The notes beneath the pieces are model-generated. The model saw nothing but the letters and a program-made list of their open reading frames with translations, was not told where the DNA came from and made no database searches. Made by a program: the position numbers and the translations under genes. From assembly GCF_030272615.1 (NCBI RefSeq), contig NC_081408.1:762032673-762096672 (forward strand): a stretch of 64,000 bases of DNA. Direction: 5' to 3'. Positions 1 through 10,874 of the stretch are shown piece after piece (the stretch's first letter is position 1; every line of letters starts with the position of its first letter). The DNA is from Cryptomeria japonica. Its lineage: Eukaryota; Streptophyta; Pinopsida; Cupressales; Cupressaceae.

Positions 1-798
1 ATATTTCACTCCGTAAGAGAGAACTAGGTTGTTATATAAGTCGATGGTTGGTTGATCCTCAAGATCTTGTATCTTCTTTTATGCTTTTAGGATTTGTTGA
101 TAGCGTTTGGATTGTCTTCTTTTCTCCTTCATCCTCCTAGCACCTGAAATTCTAAATTGTACCTTATGTGTCATGAAAAGTCATAATTAAGCATGCAATA
201 AAAATAAACCGTATTCAGATTTAGCCAATTTCATGCGGAATTGCACAAAACAAAGAACAGAAAATGATAAAACATAAAATAGACAGAATAATAATATTCC
301 TAGCGAATGTGTGATGGTAATAGAGCGATTGCGTGATTCTGTAATGGCTTCTACGTGATGGCTTCCGCACGAATGCGTAAGCCTGTATGCTCAATTGCAT
401 AACCCTATTTATGCGATTGCGTGACAATGTAAATGCAATTGCGTGACGATGAAATCTGCTTTGGAATCCGTACAAAAACTTGCAAAAAATGAAAAAAAAT
501 CGTACGACCTGCAAAAATCACACAGAAAATAGAGAAGGTTAATTAGCTGTTGTTCACGTCAGGTTCACCAAAATGTCATATGTAAAATTCATCTATCAAA
601 TCAATTAGAAACAAAAGGAAATCACGAATCCCTATCTAATCAAAGAATTCTAAATAAACCAATGAAATAATGCAAACAATCAATAGGAATGTAAATAATC
701 AATTAAAACTCCCTATTCCATGACCGCATATTGCTTCCATTATTCTTCTCTTCTTTGTGGTGTGATGGCTCTCGGATATTGCGCTGGCAACCTCCAAA
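1..798 (-). mobile_element. Leader of a minus-strand gypsy-type element, cut by the window edge
   Basis: Read on the minus strand this stretch follows the LTR at 799-1908. The first bases after the LTR (788-797) begin TTTGGAGGTTGCC, an imperfect primer-binding-site-like sequence that I cannot assign confidently to a tRNA. No gag or pol motif is visible; the open frame at 221-514 has no domain and is probably chance. Positions 300-455 hold about six copies of a short motif related to TTGCGTGA or TGCGTAA. The coding part of the element would lie beyond the left edge. Confidence 0.4.
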
Positions 799-1908
799 TG
801 ACACAAAGATTCAAAGTTCGTGATTCAGAGTAATTGTCCTGAGGAGGATTGAAAATGAAGGTTGAATGCTCAATTTATAGATTATTGGAGAGGATTGAAT
901 GAAAGGTGGAACAGATTGATCAAGAGGTGGAACTCAGGTGAGCTCACATGAAGATTGATAGTTGAACTGTTGATTTAGAGGTGAAACTGAATTGATTGAA
1001 TAGATTAAATGAGTTAACTGATTGATAAAAAAAAGTTGATTGAAAGATGAAAAAGAATGATTGGAAAGAATAAAGAGGATGACAAAGAAAGTTTTATTTA
1101 GAAAAAGCTAACTAGAAGATAGAAAAAGAATGATTGGAAAGAATTAAAGAAATGATGTAAATTTGTAATTAATAAATTAATTGAAAAGATCAATTAAAAT
1201 AGATGGAATAGTTAACTGATTGAAATCTTTTTGGAAAAAAGCAAAGTGGAAGATAGAAATAGCAATTGAAAAGATGATTGAATTAATTAATTTAGCATGT
1301 ACTTGAACTTTGACTTAGATTTTCAATTTATTCTTTGCATGAGATTTAATTCAAATATTGAATTTATTTTAAATTCAATATAGTATTTGAATATATTTAG
1401 AACTTGACTTTGATTTTTGAAATCATGCACATGTATTTGAAATTAGAAGAAATAGAAGAATTGGAAGAATCAGTTAGTTAATTAAATAATTTAAAGAAAC
1501 TATTTAATTATTTAGAAATGGACTTTAATTAAATAATAAAGATTATTTAAATTAAATGAATTAAATCACAATTAATTAAATAATAAATATTTAATTAATA
1601 TTTAGAAGAGGGTTAATGATTAATTGAATAGAAATAGAAATAAAAAATGAACTTATTTAAATAATAAAGATTATTTAAATTAGGGAATTAATCAGAATTA
1701 ATTAAATAATAAATATTTAATTAACATTAGAAAATGGTTAAAATGATTAAATGATGATAGAATTAAAATTGAATTAATTAGTAAGATGAAGATGAAATAT
1801 TAATTAGAAGAATAAGATTAATTAACTTAATTAAATAATCAAAGAATTATTTAATCAATTAGATGAATAATTAGTAAATAATCAATGAGACATTTTTAGG
1901 TGTCTACA
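799..1908 (-). repeat. LTR (minus orientation) of a Tat-like gypsy element
   Basis: On the minus strand this begins TGTAGACACCTAAAAATG at 1908, the same start as the LTR at 54244 (TGTAGACACCTAAAATTG) and the solo LTR at 28173 (TGTAGACACCCAAAAATG). It ends in TCA at 799, directly before a PBS-like TTTGG. The interior is rich in AATTAAATAA runs, as is the 54244 LTR. The bases next to the two ends (1909-1913 cacgt; 794-798 ccaaa) do not match, so it is not a solo LTR; it fits a 5' LTR whose element continues leftward. The 1908 end is well supported, the 799 end less so. Confidence 0.55.
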
Positions 1909-2141
1909 CACGTCTTTGATTCAACTTACTCTAATTGTTCAAATACTACAAATCTTGATGATCTATATACAACACAAACTCCTTAGGAAACAGGTAATGG
2001 GTTAGAGTAGGATCATGGGGGGCCAAAAAGTGACTATGTGAAAAAAATAGCCTTCTCCACTCGCCTAAAAATGTGAAAATCCGTGTTGACTTTTTGCTTG
2101 GCCTGGGTGTCAGTACACCTTGGCATGGTAATTACCTAAGC
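1909..2141. other. Non-coding stretch, nothing recognised
   Basis: About 230 bases of unique-looking sequence between the LTR and the first palindrome block. No open frame, promoter or RNA gene is supported. The part from about 2090 (gttgacttt … ggcatgg) faintly resembles the reverse complement of 35685-35725, which could mark opposite ends of one element, but the similarity is weak. Confidence 0.5.
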
Positions 2142-2178
2142 AAATCGGATATCGAATAAAATAGGATATCCGATTTTT
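2142..2178. repeat. Paired GGATATC palindromes, left edge of AT array
   Basis: Two copies of the TCGGATATC / GGATATCCGATT motif lie within 37 bases. The core AATCGGATATCCGATT is a perfect palindrome. Related copies occur at 2554-2583, 2652-2686, 23665-23681, 23761-23780 and 35640-35660. Confidence 0.7.
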
Positions 2179-2198
2179 ATTTGTAATTTTAAATTAAA

Positions 2199-2530
2199 AA
2201 GTATATTATATAATATATAATGTAATATAATGTAATATTATATATTACATATTATATAATATATAATATATTATTATATTATATATTATATTATATATAT
2301 TATATATTATATTATTATATTATATATATTATATATTATATTATATAATATAATAATATAATATATAATTATATAATATAATAATATATTATATTATATA
2401 TATTATATAATATTATATTATAATATAATAATATATTATTATATTATATTATATATTATATAATATACAATTATATAATATAATAATATATAATATAATA
2501 TACTATTATATTATATTATATTATATAATG
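2199..2530. repeat. AT-only low-complexity array
   Basis: About 330 bases almost entirely of A and T, made of degenerate TATTATATAATATA units. It is strongly self-complementary. It is bracketed by GGATATCC palindrome blocks at 2142-2178 and 2554-2583. Confidence 0.9.
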
Positions 2531-2553
2531 TTATTTTAAAATAATTGAAGTAT

Positions 2554-2583
2554 AAAAATCGGATATCGGATATCCGATTTTCT
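2554..2583. repeat. GGATATCC palindrome, right edge of AT array
   Basis: Contains overlapping ATCGGATATC and GGATATCCGATT, giving the complete AATCGGATATCCGATT-type palindrome. A decayed pair follows at 2652-2686 (AATCTGATATCTGATT, ATCCGATATCCAATT). These copies lie 220-340 bases upstream of the ATG at 2898. Confidence 0.7.
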
Positions 2584-2897
2584 GAGACAATATATTTGGA
2601 GTGTAACAGCCCATGAGTTATTTTTAACCCACGAGCTGCACGATTTTGTGGAAATCTGATATCTGATTGCATCCGATATCCAATTTTTTGCCCAAAAATT
2701 GCTAAAAAATACATTGAAAGGTAATATTTTTATTGTTTTCAATCATTTTCATTCAATTTTTGTATTTTTTTAAATGTTTATTTGTTTTTTCATTAAAAAT
2801 ATGGTTTTTTCATGAAAACTAGGTTTTTTAATAACAAATACAAAATTGTTTAAATTTGTTAACTAAATTCAATTGTTTACATTCAATTAGGTTAAAA

Positions 2898-4827
2898 ATG
2901 GGGGATAACAATGAAAACATTGATCAACCTCAACCACAACAACCAAACCCTCCTTTGCCAAACCCCCCCTCAATTCAGGATTTGATTGCAAAAAAATTTG
3001 AATGAATTGAGGGGGATTGCAGATGTATATCATAGGATCCCTCGTCTAAACCCAATGTTTGACCCTCTCACGTCGATCATAAAGAGTATGGAAACCATGA
3101 ATGAGGAGCACAATGTCGCCCTTTTGTGGGGAGATTCTATGAGGGAACAATATGTGGATGGCTTGTTGTATAAGGAGACCAAGGATATCGAGATATCGAA
3201 AGCCGCTATCGCCTCATTGTTTATCAATCCCCGCACTGGTCAACCCGTAGACCCCAAAAAAATAAAACTTTCTATTAAATGGTGCACAAATGATGGTATT
3301 GTGAAAAACTTTTGGGATTGTTGGTGGATGGTTTTCGACAAACCACCCAACAACAATCTTGATGTCCCCTTCTACTTCATAAAAAAAATGTATGATGAGT
3401 TTGTTTTAGGAAAACATGTGAATTAATTTGACATCCAACCTTTCCAGGGTGTGGGTTTAGGTATGCCCCAAAATAGACCTAGGGCAGTCAGAGTAGTCCA
3501 AGGCCCATATTTCACCCTCCTCCTATTGATCCCCCACCTCCAGTGCAGCATCCAGATATCATTTGTGAGGCGGCTTCACGGACCATATCGGCTATTCACT
3601 CTTTGAGTAGCCTTTTGGTTTCTCAGGTTGGGTCAGTAGCTCAACCTACTTTTGATGGTAGCGGTGCATCCGGTGGCACTGACATGTCATCCTTGACTCC
3701 ACACATATGTGTGCCCCATAGTTGTGTCATGTGTGGGCACGTATACTTGGGTCCAGTTGGACAACCTATTGATCCTCCTGCAGACAGTGCAGATTATGAG
3801 GTGCATGAGATGCATGATGCACCAAATGTTATGACATAGACTGGAGGATACCCTAAGGAGTCCTCACATACTAGAGGCGAGGAGGCACCGTCATCATACA
3901 TTGATGATGTAGTGGTAAGATTTGTATTTTCACAGTTCATGCTATATTTTAAATGAATATTTATAATCTAGACAATATTAAGTACTAATTTTTATTTGCA
4001 TGATCTATTTAACAGTTGATGACCGAGGAGGAGTTGAGAAAAATTCAGGAGGGCACTTTGTAGGCCATTTCATTTGGCCTTGATAGCTTGACGATACATA
4101 TTTTATTGCACCTAGTCGTTTGTATTTTATTGTACATACATGCTCAAAATTTATATTGGTATTAATTAGATTATGTAGTAACTTGCATGTATATCTTATT
4201 TTACTCTTGTAGGGCACAAGCAGCACGAGTGCGGGGCAGTGTGATTTAGGATCTGGTAGTGCAGTTGGACACAAGGGAAAGGTAATTGAATGCAAATATG
4301 ATTGAATGAAAAGTTTAAATAACTTATAGTGATTATACATGTCTAGACATAGATTTATAGTTTCATATACTTGTTGTGTATATGTATAGAGAATTCGTGG
4401 CTTCACATCCTTGATGACTACACCCTGTATACCTTGAAGATGAAGAAGAAGAACAGATGCCTCAAGTACATGTGTGTTTATTTTATTTTGTGTTTAGTAG
4501 ATATAATTTGTTATTATCACTGACAATTATATGCTAACCTGTATCAATGTCATGTTTGTGAACATATGTAGGTTGTGTATGAAAATATTGAAAACATACC
4601 TCCTCTACCGAAGACATACATCAAGAGTCCTGCAAAGCCAAAGAGAAAATGTGGAGATGAGGTAAACATGAATAGTTCAATTATAGTTCATTTTTATGTT
4701 AACTTTTTGAATGTGAATTATATAATATAACTAATATTAATCATGGTTTGTTTTTCTTGTGCAAGATCCTTCGGAGCCGAGCAGTGCGGCGAAGAGGATC
4801 GATTTTGATGATCCATCAGCAGCTTAG
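2898..4827 (+). pseudogene. Spliced gene of unknown function, possible transposon accessory protein, frameshifted
   Basis: I do not recognise this protein. The ATG at 2898 opens a Pro/Gln/Asn-rich N-terminus. A 7-base A run near 2990 shifts the frame into a 146-residue block (to 3426) with a Trp-rich patch (FWDCWWMVF). A second shift near 3500 leads into a Pro-rich segment with a Cys pair (about 3543-3836), broken by TAG at 3837, where CAG is the likely ancestor. Exon 1 ends at 3914 before GTAAG. Later short exons have plausible AG/GT borders: 4016-4060, 4214-4281, about 4391-4470 (acidic EDEEEEQMPQ), about 4572-4661 (basic KSPAKPKRK) and about 4766-4827 (KRIDFDDPSAA then TAG). The acidic and basic tail suggests a nuclear protein. 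It converges with the minus-strand DDE-like gene; a DNA-binding partner of that protein is a guess. Confidence 0.5.
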
Positions 4828-5227
4828 GATGTTATAGATAGTTTTGGGATGCTTCCATGTCTAGTTGGCATGTATGTTTTGTATATGGACATGCATTCAC
4901 GTATTTAGACATACATTTTGTTTGAGTTGGCGTTTATGCCATATTTGTGTATGGACATACATTTGTAATCATTTGACATTTTTATATATATAGAAGTTGA
5001 TATTCGATCATATAAATTGTTTCTCATTTGTGCATGGTGTTATCATGGAAATATTTAATCTTTATTCAAATAATTAACAATGGTTAATAATGGTTATTTA
5101 ATGAGCAATACAATTCATTTCATTTCATCATAAGTGTTGTTTGTATAATGAACAATATAATTCATTTAATACAATACAATTCATGAACAATACAATTAAT
5201 TTAATGAACAATACTTGATACAATTCA
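4828..5227. other. AT-rich non-coding spacer
   Basis: Follows the stop of the plus-strand gene and probably includes its 3' untranslated region. It holds a short run of ACAATTCATTTAAT-like repeats (5100-5225). No gene is supported. Confidence 0.6.
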
Positions 5228-8200
5228 TTATTACCCTATGCATGGTCCTATTTTTCCCCCCCACTCGGTCGAACACTCGAAGGTCATACCCTATCGGCGC
5301 CGTCCCTTGAGTGCCCTAAGTGCTAAAAATTGTTAAACTTTGAGGGGCTCTAACTCTAAATCTGTAGCACCTAGGAATGATCTGTTTGAACCTACGGGGC
5401 CACAAGAGGGGTCCCTACAAAAGCCTATCTTGGTTTTTCAAGTTTCCCTACGGTTTTATTAGGGCAGCATTTTTTCGGTTGGAAAAAAAAATCGTCAGTC
5501 TCATTCAATCGAATGTTGTCACGTGGCCAATTTCTCATTCTACTCATCTTGATGATAAACCATCAGCTCTGACATGTCTAATTAGGCATTATTACCCTAT
5601 ACATGGTCCTATTTTTCACCCCCACTCAGTCAAACTTTCGAGGTCATACCCAATCGACGTCGTCCCTTGAGCACCCTAAGTGCTAAAAATTATCAAACTT
5701 TGACGGGCCCTAACTCAAAATTTGTGCCACTTGCAAATGATCCGTTTGAACCTACGGGGCCACAAGCGGGGTCCCTACAAAAGCCTATCTTAGTTTTTCA
5801 ATTTTCCCTACGGTTCTATTAGGGCAACATTTTTTGGGGTGGCAAAAAAATCGTCAGTCTCATTCAATCAAATGTTGTCGTGTAGCCAATTTCTCATTCT
5901 GCTCGTCATGATGACAAATCATCAGCTCTGACATGTCTAGTTAGGCATTATTACCCTATTCATGCTCCTATTTTTCCCCCCCACTTGGTCAAACGCTCGG
6001 GGTCACACCCTACTGGCGTCGTCCCTTGAGCACCCTAAGTGCTAAAAATTGTCAAACTTTGGCGGGCCCTAACTCAGAATCTATGGCACCTGCGAACTCC
6101 CTGTTTAAACCTATGGGGCCATAAGAGGGGTCCCTAAAAAATCCTAACTCGATTTTTTAATTTTCCCTATGGTTCTATTAGGGAAGCATTTTTTCGGTTG
6201 GCAAAAAAATCGTCAGTCTCAATCAATTGAATGTTATCGCGTTGCCAATTTCTCGTTCTGCTCATCATGATGACGAACCGTCGGCTCCAACATGTCCAGT
6301 TAGGCATTATTAACCTATGCATGCTCCTATTTTTCCCCCCACTCGATCGAATGGTCGGGGTCACACCCTACCGGCATTGTCCCTTGAGCATTCTAAGTGC
6401 TAAAAATTGTCAAACTTTGACGAGCCCTAACTCGAAATCTGTGGCACCTATGAATGATCCATTTGAACCTACGGGGTCATGAGAGGGGTCCCTACAAAAG
6501 CCTATCTTGGTTTTCAAGTTTCCCTACGGTTCTATTAGGAAAATATTTTTTTGGTTGGTGAAAATATCGTCAGTCTCATTCAATCGAATGTTGTCGCGTG
6601 GCCAATTTCTCGTTCTGCTCATCGTGATGATGAACCGTCGGCTCTAACATGTCTAGTTAGGCATTATTACCATATGCATGCTCCTATTTTCCCCCCCAAT
6701 CAGTGGAACACTCGGGATCACACCCTACCGGCATCGTCCCTTGAGCACCCTAAGTGCTAAAAAATGTCAAACTTTGACGGGCCCTAACTTAGAATCCGTG
6801 GCACCTAAAAATGATCTGTTTGAACCTACAGGGCCATGAGAGGGGTCCCTACAAAATCCTATCTCTATTTTTCAAGTTTCCCTACGGTTTTATTAGGGCA
6901 GAATTTTTTCAGTTGGCAAAAAAATCGTCAGTCTCATTCAATCGAATGTTGTCGTGTGGTCAATTTCTCGTTCTGCTCGTTGTGATGATGAACCATCAGC
7001 TTTGAAATGTCTAGTTAGGAATTATTACCCTATGCATGCTCCTATTTCACCCCCCACATGGTCGAACGCTCGAGGTCATACCTTACTAGTGTCGTCCCTT
7101 GAGCGCCCTAAGTGCTAAAAATTGTCAAACATTGACGGACCCTAACTCAAAATCCGTGGCACCTGCAAACAATCTGTTTGAACCTATGGGGCCATGAGAG
7201 GGGTCCCTACAAAATCCTATCTTTTTTTTTCAATTTTCCCTACGGTTCTATTAGGGCAGCATTTTTTGGTTGGTGAAAAAATTGTCAGTCTCATTCAATC
7301 GAATGTTGTCGCGTGGCCAGTTTATCATTCTGCTCATCCTGATGACGAACCATCAGCTCCAACATGTCTAGTTATTAATTATTACCCTATGTATGCTCCT
7401 ATTTTTCCCCCCCACTCAGTCAAATGCTCGGGGTCACACCCTACTGGCGTTGTCCCTTGAGCACCCTAAGTGCTAAAATTGTCAAACTTTGATGGGCCCT
7501 AACTCGAAATCCGTGGAACCTGCAAATGATCTGTTTGAACCTATGGGGCCACCAGAGGGGTCCCTACAAAATCCTATCTTGGTTTTTCAAGTTTCCCTAC
7601 GGTTCTATTAGGGTAGCATTTTTTCGGTTGGCAAAAAAATTGTTAGTCTCATCCAATTGAATGTTGTCGCGTGGCCAATTTCTCATTCTACTCGTCGTGA
7701 TGATGAACCGTCAGCTCTGACATGTCTAGTTAGGCATTATTACCCTATTCATTCTCCTATTTTTCCTCCCCACTCGATCAAACGCTTGGGGTCACACCCT
7801 ACCGGCGTCGTCCCTTGAGCACCCTAAGTGCTAAAAATTGTCAAACTTTGACGGGCCCTAACTCAGAATCCATGGAACCTATGAATGATCCATTTGAACC
7901 TACAGGACCATGAAAGAGGTCCCTACAAAATCCTATCTTGTTTTTTCAAGTTTCCCTACGGTTCTATTAGGGCAGCATTTTTTCGGTTGGCGAAAAAATT
8001 GTCAGTCTCATTCGATCAAATGTTGTCGCGTGGACAATTTCTCGTTCTGCATCATAATGATGAACTGTCAGCTCCGACATGTCTAGTTAGGCATTATTAC
8101 CCTATTCATGCTCCTATTCCCCCCCCCCCCCCCACTTGGTCGAACGCTTGAGGTCATACCCTACCGGCGTCGTCCCTTGAGCACCCTAAGTGCTAAAAAT

Positions 8201-8303
8201 TGTCAAACTTTCACAGACCCTAACTCGAAATCTATGGCACCTACGAATGATATGTTTGAACCTACGAGGCCACGAGAGGGGTCCCTAGAAAAGCCAATCT
8301 TAG
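5228..8303. repeat. Tandem repeat array, unit about 358 bp, about 8.5 copies
   Basis: The anchor TTACCCTAT recurs at 5231, 5592, 5951, 6310 (as ttaacctat), 6667 (as ttaccatat), 7025, 7382, 7740 and 8097, so the period is 357-361 bp. Each unit contains a poly-C tract followed by CACTCGGTCGAA, then CCCTTGAGCACCCTAAGTGC, GAGGGGTCCCTAC and CCCTACGG-type blocks. The last copy is partial and ends near 8303. Copies differ by scattered substitutions and 1-3 bp indels, so the array is not recent. Open frames within it are by-products of the repeat. It lies between the 3' ends of two converging genes. Confidence 0.9.
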
Positions 8304-8568
8304 GATCTGTGGCCCTAACTTGTTCAATGAAAAATATAGATAAAGAAGCATTACACTGTAGACACATAATGATCATCAATATTTCCATGTATTGTATACA
8401 CATAATTACCATTACACTTGCATGTGACATCCATGAAGGGATATGCAAACATGATTTTTTTTCATTATCAATATAGCTACACCAATGTACTCATGTACAG
8501 ATACATTGTATATCATCAATATAACTAAACCAATTTGCTCATGGACATTATATATCATCATAACAAAG
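8304..8568. other. Non-coding region beyond the end of the minus-strand exons
   Basis: AT-rich sequence with short direct repeats (ATATCATCAATA, CATTGTATATCATC). It probably contains 3' untranslated sequence of the minus-strand exons. No gene is supported. Confidence 0.5.
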
Positions 8569-9217
8569 TTACATCAATTCACATCCATATACAAATACAA
8601 CATCCCACTCCATCTGCATCGGACATCCTCGTGTCCTAAGAGAAAAGGTTACATACAGCAATGCCTGCATATAAATGAAGACCAAAATAAGTAACCTTTT
8701 TATCGAAATGAATGTGCTACAAGAAACAAATTATAACACTTAATACAAATTAGTTTGTCAAATTATAAATAGATCATTTGAAACATTTTTAAGATGTACA
8801 AGATTGTATAATTATGAAACTTACCAGTTTCTCTATAAAGTATACAAGCATAACTCTGAACAAAGACACATGTTGATTAAAGCCCTTCTCACTGCATTTC
8901 TCTACATGGTTGAAGATGATGGTAGATATGGTCATTTCTAAATAGAAATACATTCACTTGACTTAATTTTTATGCACAAAATTTAATCTCATTAATGCAC
9001 AAAGGAATATGTACCATCACCAAGAGAGGGTCTTGTCAACGGCGAATGATCTAGCATGAACCTATATTTTTAAGAATTGTTAGTCTACACATAAAATTCA
9101 TGGATGAACATAAATGCTTTATGATAATCACTTCAACTGAAATGCATGATAATAAATGAAAAGGTGGGATTATATACCATAGAAATACATCCCTTCAAAT
9201 TATATCAACAGAACCCG
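8569..9217 (-). CDS. Spliced minus-strand exons of an unrecognised gene, with a 21-bp microexon
   Basis: Five exons on the minus strand join in one frame with GT/AG borders: 9217-9178, 9061-9015, 8937-8825 (donor GTAAGT), 8716-8696 (21 bp, donor GTTACT) and 8664-8569, ending in TAA at 8569-8571. The product is about 105 residues, with segments RDVFLWFMLDHSPLTRPS, EKCSEKGFNQHVSLF and MQMEWDVVFVYG. One in-frame TGA lies in exon 9178-9217. A decayed second copy of that exon, at 9383-9421, reads DIIGRDVFLQHY, so Gly is the likely ancestral residue. I do not recognise the domain. It lies just downstream of the DDE-like gene and may be its C-terminal end or a separate gene. The clean phase across four introns argues against chance. 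Confidence 0.45.
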
Positions 9218-9583
9218 CTATGTTGATGCAAAAAACATAATGTGATACAATTGTATATCATCAAAAAAGACCTGCATGAGCATAAAGGTTTTGTGATAAT
9301 TATATCATCAAAAATTGTCAAATAGTGTTCTCTAATAACAAAAATTGTAAAGCGACTCAAATGCATGATAATAAGTAGTGTTGCAAAAATACGTCCCTTC
9401 CAATTATATCGAGTGTACGCACTATGTGCATGCAAAAACCGTGTTGCCAAAAAAAATGTTCATCAATAGACCTGCATTTTGAACACATCCTTAATATACA
9501 CGTAACAAACTTGAACATTAAGGTTTAATGATCATTGTTTGAAATGAAATGCATGACAAAAAAAATAAGGCACCATTAAAGAC
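9062..9583. repeat. Degenerate triplicated unit around minus-strand exons
   Basis: Three diverged copies share the order GAACATAAAGGTTTTATGATAA … GAAATGCATGATAATAA, near 9105-9160, 9285-9375 and 9510-9570. Two of them carry the exon-like stretch AAATACRTCCCTTC (9182 and 9386, 204 bp apart). This is an old local tandem duplication covering one exon and its intron. Confidence 0.55.
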
Positions 9584-10874
9584 CTACAACTCAAGTATGT
9601 CTAAAGGGTCATCTCTTTGCTTAAGAGTATCCAGTATTGCTTCATGATTAGCAGTAGTCACTATCCATAGCTCTTTGGTCTTCGGTTTCTATTGATGCTT
9701 CAAAAAATTGACATTTGTAGCTATAATAAGGTGTGAATACATTAGAATGGTTTTGTCTCTCTCATAGTCTCCAAATGCAGGTATGCCATTCTATCTAATC
9801 ATGTATGTTCGCAACCAAGTTCCCACAACAACAACTGAACCTATAGGATATGTGAAACTGTCATCATCTATCACTGGTTGTGTTAGATTTTTCTTTCCCT
9901 GTACACATCATTCCAACCAATATTTTGATCTCTCTTCATTCCCTTGCGGTGCAAAAACTGCAAAAACATGTCTTGGCTATACAAGATCTGATAGACGGTC
10001 ATACTCAAGTGAACTTTCCATGTCATCATTTGGCAATGATATTGTTTTAGATAAAGTAGTTAGATATTGGGGAACCCACGTATCAACCCACTCACTTGAC
10101 TCGCACTGATCCCAATCACACCGAACACAACTCTGACAAAAACAAGCCAACGCTCATGTCCAAATGGTCCATATACTTGCATCTGAGCTGAGAAATGAAT
10201 GTATCTTTGAAGAATCTTTAATTGTTTGACAATCCAATCTATCTCCCACTGTGCCCTCCTCAACCAACCAAAAGAATATGGTCACTACTGAATCAAGAGT
10301 ACCTCCATGTGACAATGTTGAACTACACCAATCAACAATAGAACGTGCATCAGAGAAATTTGCACCTGAAATCCTCGATTGCTCCTTAACTAGAGCTCTC
10401 TTCAAACATGCACCTACTCCATCATGCTCCCCCTTTCCATGCCCTGCCTCAAAAAAACAATAAATATGAGGTATACACCTCTCTACATGCATTCTACTCA
10501 ACCAATAAAACATACGGGCATTCTTGAATTGACCCGTACAGTTATCTGACCATATGATATGTCGATCAATTGCAATATCTCTCTCATGCAAGAACTCAAA
10601 AAAATTCTCGAAACAATGTTGCACATACTCGGAGGAGTGTGATCTATCATCACTCATATAAAAATGATACTCCCTGATTATCTTCATGTCCTCTTCTGTA
10701 CTATTAGGAGCATGTCTATATGTAATGTGAACAAAAATAGCAATCTGGATTGAATTGTAGTACTGAGACTGTACCTCATTTTGTGGTTGCAATGTATAGT
10801 TCTCTGCAAAACCAACCTCCGATACAATAGTGCCAATCCTGAAAGAGTTCTTACACATCCTGAACTGTTGATCC
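9584..10874 (-). pseudogene. C-terminal half of DDE-transposase-like Cys-rich gene, split by an Athila-like element
   Basis: This continues the frame of 21886-23479 across the retrotransposon insertion. Visible blocks are QWLDQQFRMC at the junction, GFAENYTLQPQNEVQSQYY, IIWSDNCTGQFKNARMFYW and FFEAGHGKGEHDGVGACLKR, followed by a C-terminal part (FAVFAPQGNEERSKYW, YPIGSVVVVGTWLR) ending in TAG at 9584-9586. From memory, the ordered blocks DFAENY, SDxxxxQFKN and HGKGxxDGxGxxxKR occur in a widespread family of uncharacterised transposase-like proteins of cnidarians, fish, insects and some plants; I could not check this. The Asp and Glu in these blocks would be candidates for a DDE metal site. 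The first Asp is Gly here (GFAENY), so this copy is probably inactive. In-frame stops include TGA at about 10154 and a TAG (SDLV*PRHVF), both explicable as C to T changes. Confidence 0.7.

Noticed and set aside
221-514. 97-codon minus-strand frame
   Set aside because: No domain, biased composition, and it lies in a retrotransposon leader with short repeats.
5377-8476. Several 65-120-codon frames at regular spacing
   Set aside because: Each lies at a similar position in the 358-bp repeat unit and changes with unit indels; they are repeat by-products.
9783-10109. 108-codon plus-strand frame
   Set aside because: Antisense to the C-terminal part of the DDE-like gene, which has clear conserved blocks.
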